Shown in pieces: positions 22,522 through 29,982 of a stretch of DNA of 35,881 nucleotides. How positions within the stretch are numbered: position 1 is the first letter of the stretch; each line of letters starts with the position of its first letter. Origin of the DNA: JBQTII01 sp052387905 (lineage in GTDB: Bacteria; Actinomycetota; Actinomycetes; Sporichthyales; Sporichthyaceae). The position numbers and the translations under genes were made by a program. The DNA is taken from positions 1 through 35,881 of the forward strand of contig JBQTIR010000044.1 in NCBI GenBank assembly GCA_052387905.1, in the 5' to 3' direction. A model generated the notes under the pieces. That model saw nothing but the letters and a program-made list of their open reading frames with translations. It was not told where the DNA came from and did not search any database.

Positions 22522-23211
22522 GTGAACATCGTTGAGGCCGCCATCCGCTGGCCACCCGGGATCGCGCTGGTCACCTGGCGCTACCTGTGGCAGACCCTTC
22601 CCGTCTTCCGGGTGGACGAACCCGGCGACGCTCGTGATCTTCCGCCGCCCCTGCCCGAGATCACCGGCGACGATCAGCCCCCGCACACCGGCACCGGACC
22701 GCTCTACCACCGCCGCTTCAGCGTGCGGGTCCGCGACGCCGTGCTGACCCCCACCGAAATGATGGAGGTGCTGGCCGACGACTTCAACCGGGTGCTCCCG
22801 TCGGAGGCCGCCACGATCCGGGTGCTGCGCAAGCGGGGCCCGGGGGTGTCGATGCGGCGCGGTGATCGCTTCGTCATTCACATGCCCGGTCCCTGGAACG
22901 CTCCGATCCGGGTGCTCGAGCGCACCCCGACCTCGTTTCGCTTCGCCACCCTCGACGGGCATCTGGAAGCCGGCCAGATCGAGTTCCGGGCGCAGCAGAC
23001 CCCGGACGGCCTCGAGTTCAGTGTCGAGGCCTGGGCCCGGCCTGCTTCCCCCCTGCTCAACGCCCTGTTCACCCATGTGCGGATCGCCAAGGAGATCCAG
23101 CTCAACATGTGGGTGCGCTGCTGCCGGTCCGCGGCCGAGATCGCCGGCGGCGAGATCGTCGATGGGGTCCACGTGCACACCCGTACCGTCCCCGCGGACG
23201 CGGTGGCCTGA
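22522..23211 (+). CDS. DUF1990 family protein (second paralogue)
   Basis: This encodes 229 residues. The N-terminus is amphipathic or weakly hydrophobic (WPPGIALVTWRYLWQTLPV), then comes a DUF1990 domain with LYHRRFSVRVRD, FRFATLDGHLEAGQIEF and HVRIAKEIQLNMWVRCC. I chose GTG 22522 because it lies 9 nt past a GGGCAG hexamer and the protein then begins like its relatives. The ATG at 22453 would overlap the divergent gene by 50 bp. There is no ribosome site, consistent with leaderless initiation. The short-chain dehydrogenase gene follows after 12 bp and is probably co-transcribed. Function unknown; perhaps lipid or envelope related. Confidence 0.82.
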   Translation: MNIVEAAIRWPPGIALVTWRYLWQTLPVFRVDEPGDARDLPPPLPEITGDDQPPHTGTGPLYHRRFSVRVRDAVLTPTEMMEVLADDFNRVLPSEAATIRVLRKRGPGVSMRRGDRFVIHMPGPWNAPIRVLERTPTSFRFATLDGHLEAGQIEFRAQQTPDGLEFSVEAWARPASPLLNALFTHVRIAKEIQLNMWVRCCRSAAEIAGGEIVDGVHVHTRTVPADAVA

Positions 23212-23223
23212 GCCAGGAGAATC

Positions 23224-23907
23224 ATGACCGAATCCACCATCGCCGCCGAATCCACGATCGGCACCGGGGCGCCGGCCGCCACCGCGCCGGACCAACTGCT
23301 CCTCGACGCCCCGCTGGTCGACGTCGCGGCTGCGCTCGATCCGGCCCACACGAACCGCACGGATCGCCCGCTGGCCCTGGTCACCGCCGCCGCCCACGGC
23401 ATCGGTTACGACTTCGCGCTGCACCTGGCCGACGAGGGCTACGACCTGGTGCTGACCGCGGCCGAAGGCGACCTCGGCCCGGTCGGGGCGGCGGGCCGCG
23501 AACGCGGGGCGGCGGTCGAGGAGATCCTCGTCGACCTCGCCACACCGGCGGGCGTCGACGCCCTCTTCGCCGCCGTGACCAGCACCGGCCGCCCCTTGGA
23601 GGTCGTCGTGCTCAACACCGGCGTGGGACTGGGCGGGGCGTTCGCCGACCAGGAACTCGACCATGCCCTGCAGCTCATCGACCTCGACGTGCGCGCCACG
23701 GTGCACCTGACCGGGCTGTTGCTGCCGCTGATGCTCGCCCGCGCCAGCGGACGCCTGCTGCTGGCCTCCTCGAACGCCGCGACGACCCCGCACGCGCAGC
23801 AGGCCGTGCACACCGCCGCGAGGTCCTTCACCCAATCCTTCGCGGACGCCCTCGCCGAGGAGTGCGCGGGCAGCGGCGTGACGGTGAGCGCCCTGCTGCC
23901 CAACTGA
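23224..23907 (+). CDS. Degenerate short-chain dehydrogenase/reductase
   Basis: This encodes 227 residues. After a 45-residue Ala/Thr-rich N-terminus the SDR fold begins with VTAAAHGIGYDFALHLADEG, where the usual T-G-x-x-x-G-I-G has lost its first glycine. V-L-N-T-G-V-G replaces N-N-A-G. The SS motif (LLASSNAAT) remains, but the active-site Y-x-x-x-K reads H196-T-A-A-R200. The protein stops at SGVTVSALLPN, just where SDRs continue with the P-G-x-x-x-T loop and substrate domain, so some 25-40 residues are missing. It is probably not a working oxidoreductase and may be decaying or a binding protein. AGGAGA lies 4 nt before the ATG, and the DUF1990 gene is 12 bp upstream. Confidence 0.8.
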   Translation: MTESTIAAESTIGTGAPAATAPDQLLLDAPLVDVAAALDPAHTNRTDRPLALVTAAAHGIGYDFALHLADEGYDLVLTAAEGDLGPVGAAGRERGAAVEEILVDLATPAGVDALFAAVTSTGRPLEVVVLNTGVGLGGAFADQELDHALQLIDLDVRATVHLTGLLLPLMLARASGRLLLASSNAATTPHAQQAVHTAARSFTQSFADALAEECAGSGVTVSALLPN

Positions 23908-23921
23908 GCTGCGGCACAGTC

Positions 23922-24698
23922 TTAGTCCGGTCCATCCTGTACCTGCGCGACGAGGTCGGCAGCGACCTCACGCAACTTGCGGTTGCTGGTGTTGGACAGC
24001 AGCTTGAGCGCCTCGAAGGCCTTGCCGTGGCTGCACCGACGCTGGGCCATGATCACCCCGATCGCCTGATCGATCACCGCGCGGTGCGTCATCGCCTCGC
24101 GCAACTGGCGGGCCTGCGTCGACGCACTCTCGTACAGCTGAGCGTTGGCGATAGCGACCGCCGCGTAATCCGCGAACGAGCGACCCAGCTCCACCGTGCC
24201 GGCCTCGAAATCGTCACAGCTGGTGGAGTACACGTTCAGCGCACCGGTGATCGAGGTCTGCAACGGAAAGTTCAGTGCCAGCGAGCTCAGGATTCCGCAC
24301 TCCAGCGCAACCTTGGAGAACTCGGGCCAGCGCTGCTCCAGATGCATGTCGCGGACCATCAGCAGCTCACCCGCCGCTGCGGCGTCGAAGCAGGGACCGG
24401 ACGCGGCCCGGTACTGAATCTCGTCGAGCTGGAGCGCGATCTCGCCGGTGGCGGCCGCGGTGTAGGCCTCCCCGTCGCGGATCAGGGTCACCGAGACCAC
24501 CCCGTCGCCGACGAGGGCCTGGCGCGCCAGTTCGGCGACCTGACTCAGCACCCCGTGCAAGTCGTGGCGTCCGAAATCGATGCGGGCGAGTTCGGCGAGG
24601 ACATCGCGGTTGCTCGCGAACTCAGGGGGCGTCCCGAGCTCGTCGTGGTCGGTCACGGGCGTCCAGTCCGGGGGGTCAGGCCGCACCCCGAGGGGCAT
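23922..24698 (-). CDS. GAF-ANTAR transcription antiterminator
   Basis: This protein of about 258 residues (start uncertain) is predicted to sense a ligand through GAF and bind nascent RNA hairpins through ANTAR, preventing termination. The GAF domain (about 40-180) has LVGDGVVSVTLIRDGEAYTA and ASGPCFDAAAAGELLMVRDM, ending in LNVYS. A coiled linker leads to ANTAR (about 198-255): HRAVIDQAIGVIMAQRRCS, A-F-E-A-L-K, and SNRKLREVAADLV. Starts at ATG 24698 and GTG 24656 both lack a ribosome site. The frame stays open to 24947, but that extension is Pro/Arg-rich and unlikely. It converges with the degenerate SDR (14 bp apart). It is the second ANTAR protein in the window. Confidence 0.85.
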   Translation of the reverse strand: MPLGVRPDPPDWTPVTDHDELGTPPEFASNRDVLAELARIDFGRHDLHGVLSQVAELARQALVGDGVVSVTLIRDGEAYTAAATGEIALQLDEIQYRAASGPCFDAAAAGELLMVRDMHLEQRWPEFSKVALECGILSSLALNFPLQTSITGALNVYSTSCDDFEAGTVELGRSFADYAAVAIANAQLYESASTQARQLREAMTHRAVIDQAIGVIMAQRRCSHGKAFEALKLLSNTSNRKLREVAADLVAQVQDGPD

Positions 24699-24919
24699 TC
24701 GCGGGCAGGTCGGCACCCGGACTCCCGGGCACTGCTGGGTCCGTACTCGAACCCGTACCTGCGCCACGGCCTGACGCTGGCTCGCCCTCGCCGACGAGGT
24801 CGGCAACGACGGGCTCAGCGTACCTGGGACATGGCTGTGCGGCCCCGGGGGTGCTCGCTCACGCGGTGGCGTGCCGGGCACCGCGCACGCCACCACGTCA
24901 CCCACATGGACGCCCGCGG

Positions 24920-24944
24920 GGATATCCACCCGGACGGGGGGTAG
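24920..24944 (+). promoter_or_regulatory. SigB/SigF-type promoter (GGAT-N15-GGGTAG) in a 281-bp divergent gap
   Basis: GGAT (24920-24923) and GGGTAG (24939-24944) are 15 nt apart, followed by AGGAGAAG at 24967 and the ATG at 24980. The rest of the gap 24699-24979 holds no gene I can support. Confidence 0.55.
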
Positions 24945-24979
24945 CACGCTGGCACGCCGACCGCCCAGGAGAAGCCGCC

Positions 24980-26512
24980 ATGTCGCTGACCCACCTGATC
25001 CAGCCCGGAGACCTCGACCACCTCATCGCGGACGATCACGCGGTGTTGGAGCGCCAGTTTCAGCACCTGGAGGCCGGCCGCGGTGACCGCCGGATCCTGG
25101 CCGATCAGGTCGTCGCCACCCTGCGGCGGCACTCGCACGCCGAAGATCGGGTACTGCAACCGGCGATCGCCGATGAGGGCCTGCAGAAGTATGCCCGGCA
25201 TGGCCGCGAGCAGCACGAACTCATCACCTTGCTGACGACGTCGCTGAGTGCGAGCCATCCGGGCGAGACCGAGTTCGAGTACGCCCTCGGCCAACTCATC
25301 CCCACGGTCCGCCATCACGTCGCGGAGGTGGAGTCTCGCACCCTGCCCTTCCTGCGCGAGCTTGCCGGCGCCGGCCGGATGGGAGAACTCGGCCGGGCCT
25401 TCATCGCCGCCAAACGCACCGCCGAGGGCCTGCCTCGGCCGAGTGCTCCGCACGGTGAGCCGAGCCGTCGGGACCACGAGCGCAGCAGACACCTTGCCAC
25501 CGACCCGACCGGACAACTCGAACCCCAGGCCCAGCGCATTCTCGATTCCTACGCAGCCCTGGCACCCCAGCCGGTGGAAACCCTCGAGCCCGACCAGGCG
25601 CGCCGGCAGCCCGCTCTGGCCGACGCCGTCGCACGTATCCTCGCCGAGGACGGCCGCAGTACCGACCCGGAGCCGGTGGGTGACGTCCAGGACGCCACGA
25701 TCCCCGGTCCTGGGGGCAAGCTGTCCATCCGCGTCTACACCCCCGACGGTGTACCGCCGGACTTGCTGCCCGTGGTGATCTGGATCCACGGCGGCGGATG
25801 GGTGCTGCACGACGTCGGCACCTACGACGCCTCGTGTCGCGCCCTGGTGAACAAGACCGGGGCCATCGTGGTCTCCCCCGACTACCGGCGCGCCCCCGAA
25901 CACGTCTTCCCGGCGGCACACGAGGACGTGCTGGCCACGTTCCGCTGGCTTCGTGACTATGCGTCATATTTCGGTGGTGATCCGACGCAGATCTCGATCG
26001 GCGGGGAAGGGGTCGGTGGCACCATGGCCGCGGCGACCTGCCTCGCGTTGCACCGGGCCGGCGAACGCCTGCCCGCCTCCCAGGTGCTGGTCTACCCGTT
26101 GACCAGCGGCGAGCAGTTCGGTGCGTCGATGACCGACTCCGCGGATGCCTGCCCGCTCAGCCGCCCGGTGCTGTCGTGGATGGAGATGCACGCTTTCAGA
26201 GGCGTTCCGGGCGCCACCGAGGACGAGCGGATCAACCTGCTCGGAATCAGCGCCGCCGACCTGGCGGCGATGCCGCCGACGCTGGTCATCACCGACGAGC
26301 GCGACATCCTGCGCAGCCAGGGCGAGGAGTTCGCGCGCCGGCTGCACGACGCCGGAGTCGAGGTCACCATGGAGCGCTACACCGGGGTCATGCACGAGTT
26401 CTTCGGCGCCGCCGCGGTGCTGGACGCGGCTGAAATCGCTCAGCAGTCGGCCGCAGCCCACCTGCGGGACGGGTTCGTGCGGTCCGCCCACCTCGCCATG
26501 ACGGTCGGGTGA
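24980..26512 (+). CDS. Hemerythrin-like domain fused to an HSL-type alpha/beta hydrolase lacking its nucleophile
   Basis: This 510-residue protein has an N-terminal HHE hemerythrin-like domain (1-150) with H20 (IADDHAVLERQF), H52 and H54 (LRRHSHAEDRVLQP), H77 (GREQHELITLL) and H114-H115 with E (VRHHVAEVESRTLPFL). A charged linker leads to a hormone-sensitive-lipase-like hydrolase (175-510): the oxyanion H-G-G-G (VVIWIHGGGWVLHD), DYRRAPEHVFPAAHEDV, Asp in TDERDILRSQGEE and His in GVMHEFFGA. The nucleophile elbow, normally G-D-S-A-G-G, reads G-E-G-V-G-G, so Ser is Gly344 (GGG at 26009-26011). The frame is continuous with one ribosome site (AGGAGAAG). The hydrolase half should be inactive or repurposed. 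A stress promoter lies upstream. Confidence 0.85.
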   Translation: MSLTHLIQPGDLDHLIADDHAVLERQFQHLEAGRGDRRILADQVVATLRRHSHAEDRVLQPAIADEGLQKYARHGREQHELITLLTTSLSASHPGETEFEYALGQLIPTVRHHVAEVESRTLPFLRELAGAGRMGELGRAFIAAKRTAEGLPRPSAPHGEPSRRDHERSRHLATDPTGQLEPQAQRILDSYAALAPQPVETLEPDQARRQPALADAVARILAEDGRSTDPEPVGDVQDATIPGPGGKLSIRVYTPDGVPPDLLPVVIWIHGGGWVLHDVGTYDASCRALVNKTGAIVVSPDYRRAPEHVFPAAHEDVLATFRWLRDYASYFGGDPTQISIGGEGVGGTMAAATCLALHRAGERLPASQVLVYPLTSGEQFGASMTDSADACPLSRPVLSWMEMHAFRGVPGATEDERINLLGISAADLAAMPPTLVITDERDILRSQGEEFARRLHDAGVEVTMERYTGVMHEFFGAAAVLDAAEIAQQSAAAHLRDGFVRSAHLAMTVG

Positions 26513-26516
26513 GCCC

Positions 26517-26675
26517 ATGTCAGCACTGATGTGGGTGGTGGCGGCCCTGGTAGCCGTGGCCGGCGCCCTGCAGTGGGCCCAGGGCGCCACGGCGCTCGGT
26601 GTCCTGCTCATGCTGGCCAGCATCGGACTCGCGCCGCTCGGTGACACGCGCACCTTCCGCCGGGGCGTGGGTTAG
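26517..26675 (+). CDS. Small two-helix membrane protein
   Basis: This encodes 52 residues. Hydrophobic helices at about 4-18 (LMWVVAALVAVAGAL) and 25-40 (TALGVLLMLASIGLAPL) are joined by QWAQGA, and the tail is basic (RTFRRGVG). The ATG is 4 nt after the hydrolase stop, so it probably uses reinitiation and belongs to that operon. There is no recognisable ribosome site and no family match that I know. It is too short for standard ORF cut-offs and could be missed in annotation. Confidence 0.6.
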   Translation: MSALMWVVAALVAVAGALQWAQGATALGVLLMLASIGLAPLGDTRTFRRGVG

Positions 26676-26708
26676 GCCGATCCGTCCAGCACGGTTGGAT
26701 GGACGCCC

Positions 26709-27761
26709 ATGGACTGGCAGCTGCTGCGGGCGCAGGCGCGTGCGGCGATGACGGAGATGGCCTTCGACTATCTCGACGGCGGGGCCGACGAGGAGATCAC
26801 GCTCGCCGACAACAGTGCGGCCTGGAACCGGTTGCGTCTGCGCCCCCACGTCCTGCGCGACGTCTCGGCGGTCGATGCCGCGACGACCGTGCTCGGGACC
26901 GCGGTCACCACCCCGGTCCTGGCCGCCCCGGTGGGCTCGCAACGCCTGGCCCATCCGGACGGTGAGTGCGAACTCGCCCGGGCCACCACGGCGGCGGGCA
27001 CGGTGTTGATCGCCTCCACGATGGCGACCACGACCCTGGAGGACATCGCCGCGGCCGCGCCCGGAGCGCGCTGGATGCAGATCTACCTCCAACGTGATCG
27101 CGGTGCCGCGGCCGAGCTGGTCCGGCGAGCCGCGGCAGCCGGATACACCGCCCTGGTGCTCACCGTCGACCTGCCGGTCCTGGGGTACCGCCGTCGCGAC
27201 GAACGGGGCGGTTTCACGCTGCCCGCCGGGCTCACCATCGCGAACTTCGGTGCGGACATGCCTGCGGTTCCGGGCGCCTCGGGACTGGGCGCCCATGTCG
27301 CACGCGATCTCGATCCGGCACTGGTCCCGGCCGACATCGCCTGGGTCGCCGACCTCTCGGGCCTGCCGGTCGTGGTCAAGGGGGTGCTGCGCGGTGACGA
27401 CGCACGCGCCTGCGTCGACGCCGGGGCGGCCGCGATCGTCGTCTCCAACCACGGTGGCCGCCAGCTCGACGGAGCGATCGCGACCGCGGACGCGCTACCC
27501 GAGGTGGTCGCTGCGGTGGGCGAGGACGTCGAGGTTTACGTCGACGGCGGGATCCGGGCAGGCACCGACGTCCTCAAGGCGCTCGCGCTCGGGGCCAGGG
27601 CCGTCCTGGTGGGCCGCCCGCTGATCTGGGGACTCGCCACAGACGGCGCCGACGGGGCGCGCGGGGTTCTCGACACCCTCACCTGCGAACTGCTCCGTGC
27701 CATGGCGCTGTGCGGCGCACGCACCATCGCTGAGATCGATCGCGACCTGGTGGTGGGGTGA
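26709..27761 (+). CDS. FMN-dependent alpha-hydroxy-acid oxidase/dehydrogenase
   Basis: This 350-residue TIM-barrel flavoenzyme of the glycolate/lactate oxidase family oxidises 2-hydroxy acids to 2-oxo acids. Landmarks are AFDYLDGGADEEIT (substrate Tyr near residue 20), P-V-L-A-A-P-V-G, ASTMATTTLEDI, QIYLQRDRG (second Tyr), LVLTVDLPVLGYRRRD, LPVVVKGVLRGDDA (FMN-contact Lys), VSNHGGRQLDG (catalytic His and substrate Arg) and VDGGIRAGTDVLKALALGA with VGRP (FMN phosphate). All active-site residues seem present. The substrate cannot be told; lactate, mandelate and glycolate enzymes share these motifs. A GGATGG lies about 6 nt before the ATG. It is 33 bp after the small membrane ORF. Confidence 0.92.
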   Translation: MDWQLLRAQARAAMTEMAFDYLDGGADEEITLADNSAAWNRLRLRPHVLRDVSAVDAATTVLGTAVTTPVLAAPVGSQRLAHPDGECELARATTAAGTVLIASTMATTTLEDIAAAAPGARWMQIYLQRDRGAAAELVRRAAAAGYTALVLTVDLPVLGYRRRDERGGFTLPAGLTIANFGADMPAVPGASGLGAHVARDLDPALVPADIAWVADLSGLPVVVKGVLRGDDARACVDAGAAAIVVSNHGGRQLDGAIATADALPEVVAAVGEDVEVYVDGGIRAGTDVLKALALGARAVLVGRPLIWGLATDGADGARGVLDTLTCELLRAMALCGARTIAEIDRDLVVG

Positions 27762-27839
27762 GCGGGCGCCATCGGGTCCCCATCACCGTGTCGTATTTCG
27801 GCTAGACGCCGCGCCGGAGGACGGCCCACGCTGGGGTCT

Positions 27840-29339
27840 GTGCACACCGAGACGGACGCCTGCCTGCGCGCGGTCCAGGCCAAGGACTCCCGCTTCGACG
27901 GCTGGTTCTTCGTCGCGGTTCACACAACCGGGATCTACTGCCGACCCTCGTGTCCGGCGCAGACCCCTAAGCCGGCGAACATGACGTTTCACCCCAGTGC
28001 GGCGACCGCCCAGTTGGCGGGATTTCGGGCATGCAAGAGGTGCCGGCCAGACGCGAGCCCCGGCTCCCCGCAGTGGAACCATCGCGCGGATGTGGTGGCC
28101 CGCGCGATGCGCCTGATCGCCGACGGCGTCATCGACCGCGACGGCGTGCCCGGTCTGGCCGCCCGGCTCGGGTACAGCGTCCGCCAGGTGCAGCGGCACC
28201 TGCAGGCCGAACTCGGCGCCGGACCGTTGGCGATCGCCCGCGCAGGGCGGGCCCAGACCGCCCGGCTGATGATCGAGGGTAGCGATCTGACGATGGCTCA
28301 GGTGAGTGCGGCCGCGGGCTTCGACAGCATTCGCGCCTTCAACACCTGCGTCGCCGAGGTGTTCGCCACCTCACCGACCGAATTGCGCCGCCGCCGCAAA
28401 GGCCGATCTCCGGTTGCCACCCCAGGAAGCCTGACGGTCCGTCTGCCGTTCCGCGGGCCACTTTTCCCGGACAACCTCTTCGGACACCTGGCGGCCACTG
28501 CCGTACCTGGTGTCGAGGAATGGCGGGACGGGTCCTACCGGCGAACCCTGCGCCTGCCCCGCGGACCGGGGATCGTGGCGCTCACCCCACCTGACCCGGG
28601 TGTGTCCGGGGCCCGGGTGACGGGGCACGTCACCGCCCGGCTCACCCTGACCGACCTGCGTGACCTCGCCGTCGCGATCGCCCGGTGCCGGTGGCTGCTC
28701 GACCTCGACGCCGACCCCGTCGCGATCGATGCGGCGCTCGCCACCGATCCCGCACTGGCCCCGTTGGTGGCCCGGGCGCCGGGCCGACGAGTTCCGCGCA
28801 GCACCGACGGCGAGGAGTTCGCCGTCCGCGCGGTGCTGGGCCAACAGGTCTCCACCGCCGCGGCCCGCACTCACGCCGGGCGCCTCGTACTCGCCCACGG
28901 CGAATCGCTCGACGATCCCGGCGGTGACCTCACACACCTGTTCCCCACCGCTGCCGCCCTGGCCGACCTCGACCCGGACACCCTGGCGATGCCGCGAGGG
29001 CGGCGCGCGACCCTGCGCGGACTCGTGCGCACGCTGGCCCGCGGCGAGATCGATCTGAGCCCGGGCGCGGACCGCGACGAGGCCCGGGCGCGCCTGGCTG
29101 CGCTGCCCGGCATCGGGCCGTGGACGCGCGACGTCATCGCGATGCGGGCGCTCGGAGACCCCGACGCCTTCCCGGAGAGGGACCTGGGAGTGCGGGCGGC
29201 TGCGGCCACCCTGGGTCTGCCTGCCACCCCCGCCGGTCTGCGCGCCCGCTCCGTCGCCTGGGCGCCGTGGCGCGCCTACGCCGTCCAGCATCTGTGGGCC
29301 ACCGGCACCCACGCCGTCAACCACCTGCCGAGAGGATGA
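27840..29339 (+). CDS. alkA: Ada-AlkA bifunctional regulator and 3-methyladenine DNA glycosylase
   Basis: This 499-residue protein has three parts. The N-terminal Ada zinc domain (1-75) has DGWFFVAVHTTGIYCRPSCP and CKRCRPD, giving four Cys. The first accepts methyl groups from phosphotriesters and switches on the regulator. An AraC-type helix-turn-helix domain (85-185) has LAARLGYSVRQVQRHLQAELG and VSAAAGFDSIRAFNTCV. The AlkA glycosylase (195-499) has FAVRAVLGQQVSTAAARTHAG, the helix-hairpin-helix LPGIGPWTRDVIAMRAL and catalytic Asp in DAFPERDLGV. The start is GTG 27840. The ogt gene follows after 4 nt, forming an alkylation-response operon. It probably activates its own promoter, though I cannot point to the operator in the 78-bp gap upstream. 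Confidence 0.93.
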   Translation: MHTETDACLRAVQAKDSRFDGWFFVAVHTTGIYCRPSCPAQTPKPANMTFHPSAATAQLAGFRACKRCRPDASPGSPQWNHRADVVARAMRLIADGVIDRDGVPGLAARLGYSVRQVQRHLQAELGAGPLAIARAGRAQTARLMIEGSDLTMAQVSAAAGFDSIRAFNTCVAEVFATSPTELRRRRKGRSPVATPGSLTVRLPFRGPLFPDNLFGHLAATAVPGVEEWRDGSYRRTLRLPRGPGIVALTPPDPGVSGARVTGHVTARLTLTDLRDLAVAIARCRWLLDLDADPVAIDAALATDPALAPLVARAPGRRVPRSTDGEEFAVRAVLGQQVSTAAARTHAGRLVLAHGESLDDPGGDLTHLFPTAAALADLDPDTLAMPRGRRATLRGLVRTLARGEIDLSPGADRDEARARLAALPGIGPWTRDVIAMRALGDPDAFPERDLGVRAAAATLGLPATPAGLRARSVAWAPWRAYAVQHLWATGTHAVNHLPRG

Positions 29340-29343
29340 ACCC

Positions 29344-29853
29344 ATGCGCACCCACCAGGTCGTCGACTCCCCCGTCGGCCCGCTGACCCTGGTCGCCGAG
29401 GACGAGGCCCTCGTCGCACTCTGGATGCACGATCAGCGCCACCTGCCCGACCCCGAGCGCTTCGGCTCCCCCGATGCCGGCGACTCGGTGCTCCTGAAAG
29501 AGGCCGAACGTCAACTCGCCGAGTATTTCGCCGGTGAACGCACCACCTTCGACCTGCCATTGGCAGCAGACGGCACGGCGTTCCAGCGCCAGGTCTGGGC
29601 CGCCCTCTGCGAGATCCCGTACGGCGAGACGATCTCCTACGGCGAGTTGGCGCGCTGGATCGGCAAGCCCGCCGCCTCCCGCGCCGTTGGTCTGGCCAAC
29701 GGCCGCAACCCGATCGGCATCGTGGTGCCCTGCCACCGCGTGATCGGCGCCTCGGGCAAGCTCGTCGGCTACGGCGGCGGCCTGGAGCGCAAGCAAACGC
29801 TGCTCGCCCTCGAACAAAGCCGGCGGTCCGCCGAGCAGCTCACCCTGGACTGA
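29344..29853 (+). CDS. ogt: Methylated-DNA--protein-cysteine methyltransferase
   Basis: This 169-residue suicide enzyme removes methyl groups from O6-methylguanine. The N-terminal ribonuclease-like half is followed by the DNA-binding half: AFQRQVWAALCEIPYGETISYGE, the helix AVGLANGRNPIGIVVPCHRVIG with acceptor Cys in P-C-H-R, and the late G-Y-G-G-G-L-E-R-K-Q loop. All family residues are present. AGAGG lies about 8 nt before the ATG, which is 4 nt after the ada-alkA stop, so the two are co-expressed. It converges on an alpha/beta hydrolase gene across a palindrome-rich gap. Confidence 0.95.
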   Translation: MRTHQVVDSPVGPLTLVAEDEALVALWMHDQRHLPDPERFGSPDAGDSVLLKEAERQLAEYFAGERTTFDLPLAADGTAFQRQVWAALCEIPYGETISYGELARWIGKPAASRAVGLANGRNPIGIVVPCHRVIGASGKLVGYGGGLERKQTLLALEQSRRSAEQLTLD

Positions 29854-29867
29854 TCCGCTGTGCCGCC

Positions 29868-29963
29868 AGCGCATCGATGCGCTGGGCGTCGTGATCTGCC
29901 GCCACATCACCACCGGTTGCGCATCAGAGACCACCGGTTGCGCATCGATGCGCAACCGGTGGT
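29868..29963. repeat. Palindrome cluster between convergent genes
   Basis: A perfect 18-bp palindrome (29868-29885) and a perfect 34-bp palindrome (29930-29963) share the core GCGCATCGATGCGC. The 17-nt left arm of the large one is also present as a direct copy at 29909-29925. They lie between the converging ogt and hydrolase genes, so they could act as a two-way terminator or a REP-like element. No T-tract is present. Confidence 0.8.
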
Positions 29964-29982
29964 GGTAGTCCGTACGTGCCGC

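Noticed and set aside
24699..24947. 83-residue N-terminal extension of the GAF-ANTAR protein
   Set aside because: Pro/Arg-rich, no conserved features and no ribosome site; it is more likely intergenic.
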